From: Drosophila miranda
Lineage: Eukaryota; Arthropoda; Insecta; Diptera; Drosophilidae
DNA: 64,000 nucleotides
Direction of reading: 5' to 3'
Assembly: GCF_003369915.1 (NCBI RefSeq)
Contig: NC_046674.1
Coordinates: forward strand, 7,502,001 to 7,566,000
Below are positions 38,601 through 51,185 of the stretch, piece after piece. Under the pieces are notes generated by a model that saw only the letters and a program-made list of their open reading frames with translations, was not told the origin of the DNA and searched no databases. The position numbers and the translations under genes are program-made. Each line of letters starts with the position of its first letter. Position 1 is the stretch's first letter.

Positions 38601-38834
38601 AAGAGTAGCCAGTAGGAAAACTGAAAAGTTTCCAGACTTTTCAGCGAATCATTTGCATAGAAAGGAAGGACTGGGACATTTCATACTCACTCTGGAATTG
38701 GTTGGCATTATCCGCCAGGATCCCGCGCAGGCTGCTCGTGTGATGATGCAGCAGCTGCTCAAACATTCCCGCGGCCTTCTGGCGGAGCTCCAGCTCGGTG
38801 GCATTGTTGCAGCAGTTGCCACCGCAAATGGCGC
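26163..38834 (-). CDS. dally: Glypican Dally, heparan sulfate proteoglycan (N-terminal exon missing)
   Basis: Minus-strand exons, 5' to 3': 38834-38691, 29178-29055, 28972-28502, 28441-28252, 27515-27340, 26793-26589, 26522-26381, 26320-26163 (TAA). Phases join to about 536 residues, equivalent to roughly residue 85 to the end of the 626-residue D. melanogaster protein. Seen: glypican cysteines from AICGGNCCNN onward, the conserved VRMVPLS-type core, CPNCNGH, CSAEYAGLLDSPW, a Ser-Gly heparan sulfate attachment region (REGSGGGGG, then GIHGSGDGSGDG) and a hydrophobic C-terminal GPI-anchor signal (ATCLLLTLVTILYRSCS). Dally is a cell-surface co-receptor shaping Dpp, Wg and other morphogen gradients. 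The first exon in view starts in phase 1, so an upstream exon with signal peptide must exist; none was found before the right edge. Confidence 0.95.
26918..27184 (+). CDS. Single-pass microprotein nested in a dally intron
   Basis: Exons 26918-26965 and 27032-27184 (donor GAG|GTGAGG, acceptor CATTGCAG), 66 residues, opposite strand to dally, wholly inside the intron between dally exons 26793 and 27340. Start MGIRNLTMGMISTFLE, then one strongly hydrophobic, aromatic segment (FLEYILFYLIIGYPVYHFLF), then YIQWLVDQIFG and an acidic tail GGDDFV. Short membrane proteins of this shape are common in the mitochondrial inner membrane and in germline-expressed genes, but I do not recognise it. No AATAAA is seen right after the stop. 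Confidence 0.65.
   Translation: MGIRNLTMGMISTFLEVRHAHIHSISYAPHWRSRFSLQSGREGSAIPFLEYILFYLIIGYPVYHFLFTNEYIQWLVDQIFGPGGDDFV
27516..28251 (-). other. dally intron
   Basis: Intron of 736 bases with poly-G at 27799-27814, a GGGACAG triplication near 27709-27730 and a T-rich run near 27940-27967. No other gene. Confidence 0.75.
27799..27814. repeat. Poly-G tract (16)
   Basis: Uninterrupted G run on the + strand in a dally intron. Confidence 0.9.
32697..32728. repeat. CCATTCC tandem repeat
   Basis: Four to five copies of CCCCATT in series. A similar CCCATTCCCC style occurs at 37565-37610. Confidence 0.85.
32917..32946. repeat. (CA)n microsatellite
   Basis: Fifteen CA units. With the CT run 40 bases upstream it forms a compound simple repeat. 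Confidence 0.95.
35632..35700. repeat. GACGGC/GACAGC hexamer repeat
   Basis: Eleven to twelve hexamers, open in several frames on both strands (alternating Asp-Gly/Asp-Ser on +, Val-Ala on -). The flanks look non-coding, so I treat it as a repeat. Confidence 0.85.
36930..37312. repeat. 188-base tandem duplication
   Basis: Copy 1 at 36930-37117, copy 2 from 37118 to about 37312. Both start CCGTTCACTTGAT and end GAGAGC(A)RCGCAGG. The inner 140 bases (from GTGCAAGAC) differ at only about eight positions, while the first 60 bases carry indels. Each copy holds CTTAAAATCATCTTCGGC and a GA-rich end. Confidence 0.9.
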
Positions 38835-40894
38835 CTGTGAAGAACAAGGACAAAAATTAGATTTTTAGATTGTGTTTATATTTTCTACAAGTAGTACAAT
38901 GATAGATCCCAGCTGTTGGCGCCCTCCTGCAACTCCTTGACTACCTCCTCACCCCCACCCCCACACAGCTCATCTTCTTGGTAGTATTTCGTCATTAGCT
39001 GCGTCTCGTATCATTTTCAAATTATCGCACAAATCAAACATTTACTCCCCAGGTCCCGGCCTCTCAACGATTATTGTATCTCTATCGTTTTGTGTGTGGG
39101 ACGTATCTCCCTCCCTCCCTCCCTCTCTCCCTCGCTCGCTTAATTGTTTATGGCTTCAAGTTTTTTTTGTAGCAGTAGTAGTGGGCGTGTTGGCCAATAG
39201 CAACAACAACAACAACAACAGCTTGCGCTGCTGCTGCCACCCATCACGCAGCGGCGTGTGGGTTTTGGCCATTCGTCTAAATAAATAAATACCAGAGAAA
39301 TATGAATTGCTGTTTCGTTTAGAGATGTTTCATTTATTAATAACTTTTAAATTGCCTCAAATTGCAGAGGCTGGCGAATCGAGGAACCGTTTTTGGTCAT
39401 ACAATTCACAGCATGCCACAAAGTGGCTGCAGCAATGATTGCGCGCGGCGGCGCATGCCACAGCTTGTGGCCTGCTGCTGCTGCTGCTGTTGCTGCTAAT
39501 GACAACGGATTGTTGCAGCTAAAACGATTTACAACTCACTAATCGTTGTGCCCTAGAAAATGGCTCTCTAATGAAAAGAGAGCCAAAGAAAAAGTCGCAG
39601 AACGGGGCACAGCAAGAGGGAAGCAATGCCACAAACTGGGGCAATATATTTTACACTCGTAAATACTCGTAAATAAATCAACAAAAGACCCGCTGATTGC
39701 CAAGGCTTCAAGATGCTCAAGAAATTGAAAGGCGAATTGTTTTTTGGCCCAAAAACATTTTCATTGTTTTATCCTTTTTCTCCAGCAGCAAATGAAATAC
39801 AATACCCCATCTCTAGGACATGTGTTAATCACTCCCACACCCCTTCGCCCTCTTTTCGGGCGTGTGGGTTTTCCCAAAAAGATACAAATCGTGTGCGAAG
39901 CTTTTTATGACTAGCTGTGCAACATCCAAAGGCAAAGCGACACCAGCAAAGCGACTTTTACGGTCGGTTGTCAGGCTGTTTCTCTCGTCTTTTATAGTTT
40001 ATAATTTAAATTAATGGCCTTTACATGATGTTTATGTGAATGCCGACGCAGCAGCAGCAGAAGCAGCAGCAGCATCACCTAATAGCCACTGCCAGAGCCA
40101 CAGATCGACAGATCCCCCCGTCACATATGCAAATGAACAATATCTGAGTGCCCCGATTCGGTGGCCATATGTTTTGCTGTTGTTATGCTGTCATAAAATT
40201 AGCAAATTAAATGAATGTTTGGAATGGGGAAGGGGGCACACAAAAGGCAGACGGACGTCATCGAACTCAAACAGAGTGCACTCGTCAGTCGTCATTCAGG
40301 GGCTATTTTTGTGCGATGAAAAACATCAATAGTTGCACTCGCGAGACAACCGCAAGGCCGTGACACATATTTGCCAGCCATGTGGGGGAAAGCTCTTCGA
40401 AAGGGAGATGCTCTCTAGCCCCTGCTAGGCCTTTCAATGCCAGAGACACAGTGACTTGATGTCCGTCAATCCAGATGGACTGACAGGGAAGGGCAGGCAA
40501 ACCGAAAAACGGATTCTCCAGTTGTAAAAGATTGTTTGTCAACAATTTTCATCCTATTTTCCGATTGCATTGTGCAACTTCATCGATTTAGGGGCGCAGG
40601 ATGGACGAAAGGACGAAAGGAAGGATGCAGCATTCAGCCCTCGAGGCTGTGGCTCCTGCTGCTTCTTTTGACCATGATGTGTTTATGCGTTTTACCAACT
40701 GCTGGGCCATAAATCTGGCATCTGGCAGGATGGACCACCCATCCTCCCATCCTCCCGTGGCATTTGGCCAGAAAAATCGGAGGCCACAGACACAGAGGCG
40801 TCACTCAGTCAGCGAGCGAGTGAGTCACAGAAGAGCTACTTCTCCTTTGCTGCTGCTGTGGCAGGCAGTCGGTTGCAAGTTAGAGCGTGTCTTT

Positions 40895-40917
40895 GGGGGG
40901 GGGGGGGGGGGGGGGGG
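40895..40917. repeat. Poly-G tract (23)
   Basis: Uninterrupted G run followed by AATTCTTTTT. Confidence 0.9.
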
Positions 40918-41051
40918 AATTCTTTTTTGCTGCCGTTTTGGGGGGTTCCGCCCGCCCGCCTACGAAAAACTCTCCTTTTGTGGCGCTCAAGAGCTCAAAA
41001 CTCGAGCAGCAGAAATTCAATTCAATTGCTGCAACGTGGCAGGCATGCATG

Positions 41052-41089
<38 letters not shown>

Positions 41090-44000
41090 TTGGATGCATG
41101 CATATATCATGACGTGGCCCAGAAAAGTATGCTATGGCAAAATGTTTCTGGCAACGAGCTGCCAAATTGCAAAGAAACCTAAAGAGGGGGGGGGGGGGGG
41201 GGAAACTAGGGGCAAGGGATGGAGAAAGTTGCGGAGAAAGCAGTACAGAATAGAGCCGAGAATCATTGAGAATAGGGAGAGAGAGAGCGAGCGAGAGGGG
41301 AGAGGTGGATAGCTATGAGGGTTTTTGGGGGTGTAAAAAATGCAAATCTCATGCATGGCTCTGCCACTGGGGCTCCTCTCTCCCCCGCTCTGCTCTGCTC
41401 TGCTCTGTTCTGCCAAAAATATCAAGGCACATGGCCATGACCGCATGCGATGCGGCCCAGAAGGGGGAGCGGCTCTGACACCATTACCTCCTCCTGTCAT
41501 AGACGTGGCACTGCCGCACTATCTACTAGCACTTTTAGGCCGCCTTGTTTTGCAGCCTGTCGCCGCAAATGCAACGTGACGACGTGTGCGAATTTGTTTA
41601 CTGTAATTGTCTTCACTGTACAAGGGAGACAGACAGATAGAGAGAAGAGGCAGTAGTGGGCGGGGAGCATGGGTTGGCTCCTTCTGTCTTTTGGCATTAG
41701 CCAAGTTTTGGCTTCAAGCCAAGAAAGCGCTTAGACCGCAAAACACTTGGCTCTGGGAAAGTGGATTTTGTGCATACCTTGACATATTTCGAGAGTCCTC
41801 AACTCCCACTACAATCTCTCTCTATCTATCTCTCTTCCCCCCCCCACCCCACCCCCCTTCTGCAACAGCGGCAGCAGCAGCACATGCTACTTGTAGGCAT
41901 TTTCAATTTCCACAATTTCCACAATTTCCAGTAAATGTGCGGATAATCAGGAGGAGGAAAATAAACCTTGGATACGGAAGGAAGTGTGGGAATTCTCATG
42001 AATTACGAGTATGTGCACCCCACCCCACCCCCCATCAAAATGTCTAAAAGTTTTGCACCCGACTGGCCTTAATTAAAGCAGAAGCCTGCGTGGAAGCCTT
42101 TTGATAGACACTGTACTCGGAGTGTAAGAGAATTCAATTAGTTTCTCGGAATAAATATATGAGAATATTAGATTTTTAGGTATTCAGCGAGTCCTTCTCC
42201 CATAAGCACTGTGTCCGTTATTCTTTGCCTTTGCCCTTTCCACTACTGCGCGCTGAGAGAGAGGATCATGGGTGCCCATAAACCATAATATATTTATTTA
42301 TGTTACTTAAAACATTACCTAATTTAGCTGCTGGGTTGATAACTGATAAAGACTTTTATTCTTAATTTTTAATAATAAATCGAGGCGATAAGATGGCTGT
42401 TTTTGGACTTTGGACTTCTCCCGATCTATGGCTCATATTTTTACCCCCCCCGGGAAATACACAGATCTCTCTGGTGACCCCTCTTTTCCTTCTGATTTAC
42501 GAGTGTCTCTCGATAAATATTTACTCCAAGAAATATACAACTAGTACGAGTATAATCCCCAACAAAATGCTTGGTACATGTACATTTCAAGTGCTATAAT
42601 TTACAGCCTTGATTGAAAGTCAATTGACTTTTCCACAAAACAAAAAAAAACAAAAAAAAAAAAACAGAATGCAATACACGGGTCATAGAAGAACGAAGCG
42701 AATGGCAGAACGATTGGTTGGGGCCATAAATTCACTAATAAATTTATGAGAGGAGCATTCAAAAAAACACAAATAAAAACATCCGTTGGGGCCGCTCTCT
42801 AGGCAGCAGGTAGAACAGAGATAGATAGAGAGAGGGCGAGCGAGAGCGAGAGGGTGGGGAAAGGAAAAGGAAAAGGGAATGGGGAAGGGGAGATCCCCTG
42901 CATGTCACACATAATAATTTCATTTCGTTTTTATCAAAAAAACTGTTGACAACTACTTGTCAAACACGAACAATTTGTGCCACAGGGAAAGCGAGGAAAG
43001 CGAGATAACAATTAAGTCAACAAATGCCACAGAGGGTGGGGAGGGCGGCCCGGGGGTTGGACCAGGGGGCCATGTCGATATGCTTGGCCTGTTGTTCGTT
43101 GTTTTACGGTTCGTTGATTCTCTAGGTTCGGTTATGACACGTTTTCCCTGTTATAGATCATCATCATCATCATCATCATCGTTGGGGTAGATCATACACT
43201 CGCTACACATCCCCGCCACCACTCCCCCTCTCTCTGTCTCTCGTCTGACTTCTTGGTTCGTTGAACTGTTGCCCCGAGATCTGTTTATTTTTGGTTTCTG
43301 TTTCTTGTGCCGCGATAATTTGCCATTTCCTCCATTCATTCATATCTTATCGAACCGAACCGAACCGCAGACAGGCGGAACCCATGTTCGTCTCTGGCCC
43401 TAAAACTGCTATCAATTCCGAAACTTGGTCTATTAACAGGTAGTTAAATCTTAGCGATAGCCAGTACAGTGGGTCAAGGCTAAAGAGAACAAGAATTAAA
43501 GACCATTTGCCCATCAAGGTATCACATTTTCACCAATTTTGTATCCCGAAGGGAGCTGCAACCACCCAGATGAGGTCAAGGTTGTATCCGCAAAGTCCGT
43601 CCCCGCCAAGGCATCTGTCAGATTCAGATGATTGCCACAGCTTAACCGAAAATGGATTTCCAATTCAATTTTGCACCACAAAAAAGTCTCTACTACAGTA
43701 GGGCCAATCCTACAGTGGACACCGGCAAAGGCTTCCTCTTCGGGGGGCATGTATGTAGGTGCATCCGGCTGGATGCCACTGTTTGTTGCATATTCAATTA
43801 TTTGTTTGTTGGTTATTTTGCCGGGGCCGATTATTTTTGCATTTGTGCAGCTGCCACACGCGAGAGAAAATCCCAACAATTCTGCTTCTGCTGCCACTGC
43901 TGCTGGTAAATTGTTAATGTGGCGCATAAGTTTTCAATTTGTGTGGCAAATTCCGCGCGATTGCTGGATGCTGCTGCCATGCTTGCAACATGCCACGAGC

Positions 44001-47000
44001 TCCTGCTCTGGCTCTTGCTCTGGTTGTTGCCTGACATCGAGAAGCTGGCAGATTTTGGCGCCACGTCTGTGTCCGTGTGTCCGTGTGTGTGTGTGTTGCA
44101 TGTAAAATTTATTGCGGCGGCTGCAGCGACAATCGCACAGCCATTTATTTGCATTCGCATTTGAATATACAACAAAATAAATCTACTGTAAATGTTACTG
44201 TAAATGTATCTGCATCTGCATCTGTAGATGCATCTGTATCTGCGAAAAGTTTCCTTTTCCGACGTGCACGCACACACGCTGCACTTTGCACTAATCTCGG
44301 AATGAAAATGTCAACTGCGATTATGCGTGCCACAGCACACAGCACACAGTGCTGCTGCTGTTGGCTGCTGGCTGCTAGCCGTCATGTTGCATGCCCCCAT
44401 ATTTGGTCAGGCGGCACACATTGGCTTACATTTCGGCAGGCGCCAGGCAGACGCGCGTCTCGGACTCGGAATGAAAAATAATGGTCTCTGCCCCTGCCCC
44501 AGCCCCTGCCCCGGCCCCTGCCACCGCCCCGGGCCTCTTGAAAAATGTATGTATTAAAAATGTAATTGAAAAGCATTTTAGTCACAAATTGCACATGCGG
44601 CCGGGGCATGCGTTGCCCGCCCGGTGGCACTTATTAATTATTTTCGATTTGTGATGCCACAAAAGGAGTCCATCTATATGCAAATGCCGCAATTGGTGGA
44701 GGCAGTGGCAGATGATTTCATCAATTCCATTCATTTTGGACATGCACACATTGGAAAAGAAATATCTTCAGAGAACAAAGAACTCATGAATCTATAAATA
44801 GTGCATGTTGCCACAAGATGCCACAAAACTGAAGCCGTTGAAATGCACTGCACTGTCCATCAGATGAATCACACACACACACGTTCGAGAGGAGATGATG
44901 ATGAACTGCAGCCTCCCGAGGGGGGGGCGGGCCAATCCAATGCCAATCCGTACTCGCGTGCAACAATAAATCTGCTTGGATAAACAGAGTAATCAAATTA
45001 CACACAAAAGATGTTTCCCCCATGGTCCCGTTGGATGTTAAACACACAATTCGAAAATAAACGAAATGCAACGGCAACAACAGGCAACAAAATGTTCCAA
45101 CTTATAGAACTTTTTGTGTGAAAACAAATGGAAAACAACAAATAACCGAGGAAATTGCTGACACTAACAAAACAACAAACAAGAAGAGAGAAGGCAGAAA
45201 ACGAGGCTGCGGAAAGCCGTTGCGTTTGATACTCTTACAGAGATAGGGAAGGAACGAAGGAAACTGTTATTTCTATTTCACCCACAAAGAATCGATCACC
45301 CTTTTGGCATAGCCGACATAGACATGTCTGTTCATGTGTACATACATATGTATATGTTTGTGTTAATATATGCAAGCACATGCATGCCAGCGATCGTTCT
45401 CCGTTGCTTGCGTTGCTTGCGAGTCAAAGTTTTATTTTCTTATCTCCCCCTCGATCTGCATTTAATTTCACGCACGAGCTTTGCACGCACACAATACGGG
45501 TACACCTTCTGACAATTCTCTCTATCCTTCATTCGCTTGATCGCCGAAAATAAAAACAACAACCAAAATGCACCGACACTCTGCTGAGAGGAGACTCTGC
45601 TCGCGCTCCCGCTCGCTCTCGGCAAATGCGGAGCTCGAAGCACTGCGAATACAAATACGAAGCACTAACCAACGGGACTTTACTTCGCTGCGTACATTCG
45701 TTGGCTTTTATTCGCATTTGCTTATTGCATGCTGCATTTTCCAGGCTGCAACGACAACTCTTAATCCCCTTCACATATATTCTTCCTGCTCTGCTTGGTC
45801 CAACCGCTTCTCACAAACAAAATACCCTACCTCTGCAAAGGGTACACAAAGAAGTAGCACTTTTATAATTAAAACCGAGTCAGCTGCTGCTGCTTTTGTG
45901 ATGGGAAGCTTCCCAGCAGTAGCAGCAGCAGCAGCACCAACAACAACAAACAATTTGCAAATTATACAACTGGGCGCCCAGAAAAAACCGGGAGTGTACA
46001 ATTCCCCCCATCCCCATCCCCACCACCATTTCCATCTCTTGAATTCTTGCAGTCCAGTTTTCTACGTTTTTTTTTTGTTTCCCCTCTATTGGCGGCGCAG
46101 TTGTGCAAACATTCGCGGCAAACCAAACACACACAAACACACACATAGACAGACGCAGCAGCAGCAAACGGCAACGAAACAGCACAACAACAAATAGCAA
46201 ACAATTTCTGGGCTCCCAGTCGGTGGATGGACGCCGGCCAGCTGTCCGATTCCGATTCCGTTGCCATTTCCCATTCCGTGAAAGAAGCAGCTGCACTGCT
46301 TGTGGAATGCCCTGCTCGCTAATGGGGCGATCTAGTTGCTGCACCGCTGCCGCACTGTCCGCCCGCTGTGGCCCGTTGCAAATTGCTGCGGGTAATCATA
46401 GTGCATGTTGCATGCAAATTAACGCATCAACAGGGCCAGTGTCGGGGCCGGGGCCGGGGGCCCACAAACCTGCAGACAGGGTGGAGGAATAGGAATCCCC
46501 CCCGCATAAATGCCATTTTATGAGATTATGCCAATGGCGCAAAATGGGAAAATATGAACGGGTGCTGGTGATGGTGCTGCTTCTTTTGCCCCCCCACCTC
46601 CTCCGCTACCTCCTCCTCCTCCAGTTGCAAGGGTAATCCTATTGTAATTAACTTGTTTTTGCCTCTGCTGCTCCTGTTGCCGCTGCCGCTGCCGCTGCTG
46701 CTGCAAATGTCATGCCACAGCAGGAAAAAGTTAAGCGCTTAATGTACGCAAATTTCTCTTGATTGCCCGACCGATTGGCCGATGGCCCGATGGCCGCGAG
46801 TATGCCTATAAATAAAAGGGGAATACGGAATACGGAATACGGGGGGCAGTGCCACAAATTGAGGCCCTGAGAAATGACAGACATCACAGAAATTACAGAT
46901 AATCTGGAGCTGGAGCTGGAGCCTTTGATCATCGGTTCTTGCTTGGCGCTGGTTCCTAGACGAAAGATTATAAAATTCCATCCAGAACTCATTCAATTAA

Positions 47001-50000
47001 TGACCTGAAAAATGAGTTGTCCATAAATTTCGAATAATTTGGAGCATGCACACTCGTTAAGTCGATTTTTCCAAAGTACTTACTTGCTCTAATTTCAATC
47101 AAAAATTTGAGCGCCACTGCAGATAACAATTAACCAAGAAACGAAAAAAACTAAAGTGGGGCACGTTGAAATGATGATCGCCCTCGAAAAAGGTTTATAG
47201 AATTACGCTGCTGGAAGCACTTAAACAGCGTGCCACATCTCTCGTGTTTCAGATATGTAGTAATCCTAGTGTTTTTTGAGTGGCAAAAATAAATGCAAAA
47301 TTAGCATAAAATCTGGGTCACGAGCAGCGGCCGAAGTGAATTATGAACCATAACTATTTCCAGAAAACTGAAACTGAAACAGAAACAGAAACAGACCCCC
47401 CCCCATCCCCCATTTAGGTCATATTCTCCTTGGTTTTTCGGACAATCAAAAAGTTTTCTTGCTGTTTTTGTTGCGTGCAACTTAAGCAGCACTTGCCACT
47501 GTGTATGTGTGTGTGCAACGCACAATCTGGGCCATTCAAATGGTGCCACTCTGGTAGCCTCTGGGTCGGGTCCAAGAACAAGACTCCATATTCCAGATTC
47601 AGCATAAAAATAAAATAAATAAAATTGAAATGAAAATTTCTGTCTTTTGTTTGGTTGTTGTTGTTTTTGTTGTTGTTTTTTGTGGGTCAGAGTGGTGTAG
47701 ATACAGATAGTTCTCGTGTAACTACAAGATAGTTCCACTGGCCCACACTTTGCGTGTGTAATTTGTTGCATGTTAGTGTTGCTTTTAATTATATGCTGAT
47801 TATGTTTTGGGCCAAACAACCAGCAAGCAACAACAACAATCGTGACAACTCGGAATTGTGGCACGTACTGGGGGGCATAGACAATGGCATAGCATAGCAT
47901 AGCATAGCCCAGTGCTCTGTGCTCTGTGCTCTGTGTGGCATGCCCCCCCGTCCTAGTTGCTGACTTGCAGAAAATACCAACGAGAGACGGCGACGGCGAG
48001 GAGGTGGAAGAGCTGTACGAAAAATTCAATTAGTTTTGTGTTTGCGCATTGCATGACCAACAATGGGACCCTGCCTGCCACACACCCCCCTGCCCCCCTG
48101 CCCCCCTGCCCCCCTGCCACCAGTCGTCAGAGTTCCTTCCTTCCTTTTGGGTTGCATGAACTCTCGTAAATGTTTATTAAATGGAGCGCCGTCCACAGAC
48201 AAAGGACTGCGATTGGGGATTGTTAAAAGGGGATTTGCCTGCATGGAATCCGAATGATCTGAAGAATCCTGCCGGCTAAAGCAGCAATCTGGCAATGAAA
48301 ACATAAGTGTGTTATTCGAAGGCTCTGCGGAATTAAATCGCCTTGGCTCTGGAGGTGTTTTCGGTCCCCAATGCCCACGTCTCCTTTGTCCTCCTAATCA
48401 TGCAAATATTCCAATCAATGGAACTCAAACACCAGCTACGTGAATGCAAATGAATGTTCGAGTGTTCGAGTGTTCGAATGTTCGAATGTTCGTCTAAAAA
48501 GCTGGTTAAAACCTGTTGAAAGGCCCGCTGCTGCTCAAAAGAAAACTGCAATGGGAAATCCATCACAGGGGGGGCGAGGGGGAGGTAGCTTTGGGCACTT
48601 TAGAGGCACAAATAGAAATCAAATGCGAACGATAGAACGATAGAAACGATGGTAGGGTGGGAGGCAGGGAGGCAGGGAAGCAGCGAAGGAAGGAAACAAA
48701 AGGGAAATTAATGAATGCTCAACGAGATGGACAGAAGGGAAAAATGATTGAAAATTGTACGACTGCCTCGCAAGCCCGAAATGGAAATGCAAGGAGTGGA
48801 AAAAACAAAGAAAGAGTGCAAAGAAGATTGGAGTTCCAATATGGAAATTAAGTGAAGAACTTTGGGCACTTGGCGCAGTTTTAGTTAAAGGAAAGGCAGG
48901 CAGAGAATAATGAAGATCAATCGCCCTTCGGGAACCATCTTAGAGATAGTTAGAGCCACCGAAAGATCTTCCATTGTTGACAATGAAAACAAAGTCCAAA
49001 ACACCCTCGAAAGGTTAGACAAGTTGAAGAACCCTTCGTTCAAGTACAAAATGCTCATTTCTAGCACCTATTTAAGGTGCAAATATTTCGATTATACTTC
49101 AACAGACGCTAATCATAATTTACAAGCAGCTAAAAGTTGTGCAAACATATATATATATCCAAAGTATACGTATGTATATCCCTTCCAGAGCAAACATACA
49201 GATGGCAGGGTCTCCAGACAATGCCGAAAGGTGCGACAATAAAATTGCAATTTGCTCGGGAACGTGTTCAAAGGTTCAATATTTGTCTAAAGAGGGAGAT
49301 ACAGATACAGATGCAGCAGTAGCAATCTACAAAAACACACACACACAGATAGATAGTATATACTAACCATTGAGCTTTTAGCCTGGCTTGTGTGTTGGTT
49401 TGGGTTTCGAATAGTATTTGGCAAATGCCCGCAAGTCTTCTTTTCGACAGTTTTATTTCGAGCTGCCACAAGGATTGGCAGCAGCAGGGTGCACCATCCA
49501 CAAATGCAGCAGCGGCAGCAGTACTCCACAAATTGCGCATACGCCGCATGGTACACAGGGACCTCGTCTCTCTCTCCGACTCGTCTGAGCGGATCAGAGG
49601 GCCTGCTGAGCCTGCAGGGCCAGCGATTTATCGGTCCAACCACAATAGACTGAAGCGGCACTAAATAGTTGCCTCACAAAATTTTGTTGTGGGCCATTTG
49701 AAGCGCTGGAGATTTTCAATTACGCCCACAAACAGACAGGCAGGCAGCAGGCGGTGGCAGGCGGTGGCAGGAAGGGAGGACCCAGAGCCAGCGTTGCTTG
49801 TACGCTTTCCCCATAAAAATCAGGCATTAATGCGGATACACGCTGCAGGGGGGCACACACGGAAAGCGGTAGAGGGGGGGGCGGGGGTACACGGAAAGGG
49901 TAAATCGAAAAGAATAAATATTGAGTTTTGGCGTTAAAGCCGCAAAGCAAACAAAAAGCCAAACAAAAGAAGCCGCCAAGGGAGCAGGCGGGGGTAGAGG

Positions 50001-50550
50001 GGGAAAGAGCGCGCGGGAGTACAAACAATGCCAGAGATTTTCCTTTTTCCCCGCTTGTGGCTTTTCCACTTGCTCTGTGGATACCCTTTTGCCGAGGGAA
50101 AGCAGCTAGCGGCAGCACTTTCCCCGCGCTATAAAGTAGATACATTTGTATCTATTCCTGAACCCCTACGTACCTATCCTACCGATACGCTGTACAAATT
50201 TCCCATTAGCGAAAGAACACATTCCTTTTCCTGTATCCAAAGGTTCAAAATGCTTCAATGTCCCATAAGCGAAAGGATACATTCGTTTCAAGGGTATCTG
50301 CAGGCTACAGGCAGCAATCCCTCTGTCGGTGCTCTGTTTATGGGTTTCATGGCTTGCCACCTTGTGTCTCACCAATTCGACTAGTCAATCATTCACTCAG
50401 TCATTGCTTCACTTATTCATTTGCCCAAGCAAACACTTCTTAGGCTCTGGTTCTCGTTCTCATTCGATTTGCTGCTCACGTAGGTCGCTTTGGGGCGTAC
50501 AAAATTTGCCAAGTTTTTCCACAATGATTTTCCAGCCCCATTCCCCCCCG

Positions 50551-50599
<49 letters not shown>
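50551..50599. repeat. Poly-C tract (49)
   Basis: 49 uninterrupted C on the + strand, preceded by a shorter C7 run and one G. Its true length is likely uncertain in the assembly. Confidence 0.85.
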
Positions 50600-50600
<1 letters not shown>

Positions 50601-51161
50601 CTAGATGCGCGCACGAAACGAGTATTTTCTCGCCTCGTTTCTGCGTCTTCTGCGATTTGTTTTGTTTCATTTAGCATTTTGAAAATTCACGTGGCTTTTT
50701 GTTTATTTATCACTCACTGGAGGGCAGGGCAGAGACTCCCCTTTGACGTCATTGTTTCTTTGATTCTTTTGGGAATCGGCGCGAAATACATATGTATCTC
50801 TTAAAGATGTACATATTTCCAGATCTGTTTTATTTCAAGGAAATAATTACACACACACACACACACACACCGCACTGCCGACACTCGTGTGCCATTCATT
50901 CGCTCATTCATGGAAATGCGAGTACAGCGGAATATTCTTTACTTGAAAAAAAACGCGAGCAAAATTCAAGGAACGTTTCTTTCTTTCCCTCACTTTATAT
51001 GCATGGCATCCAAAGTACAATAGAATGAATAATGCATGCTGGAAGGAAGACTTTCTCCCGCGCCCTCTCCCCCTCGCTCTCCAGGACAGGCAGGAAAGGC
51101 AGGCGAAAATTGGTTCAATTCAAGCCAAAAGTTTAGAAGGTTTTCCAAGGCGGTGCAGGCT

Positions 51162-51185
51162 GGGGGGGGGGGGGGGGGGGGGGGG
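51162..51185. repeat. Poly-G tract (24)
   Basis: Uninterrupted G run followed by a further G-rich stretch. Confidence 0.9.

Larger units (their letters stand above)
29179..38690 (-). other. dally: Large dally intron (9.5 kb)
   Basis: No gene is seen. Contents: hexamer CAGATA run at about 29662-29690; GATG-type repeat at 30843-30871; poly-G at 31677-31694; GT run at 31989-32012; CCCATTCC decamer run at 32697-32728; CT then CA runs at 32849-32876 and 32917-32946; CA runs at 34474-34520; GAC-GGC/AGC run at 35632-35700; GA run at 36029-36056 and CA at 36097-36134; a 188-base tandem duplication at 36930-37312; CTTTCAAGG repeats at 38440-38476. Confidence 0.8.

Noticed and set aside
43514..43927. 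Minus-strand frame of 137 codons in the dally intron, tested as a dally 5' exon
   Set aside because: No signal peptide, no glypican motif and no phase-1 donor at its end.
48083..48118. Regular CCCCCTG spacing considered as a CRISPR-like or array element
   Set aside because: A simple heptamer repeat without spacers, in a eukaryotic intron.
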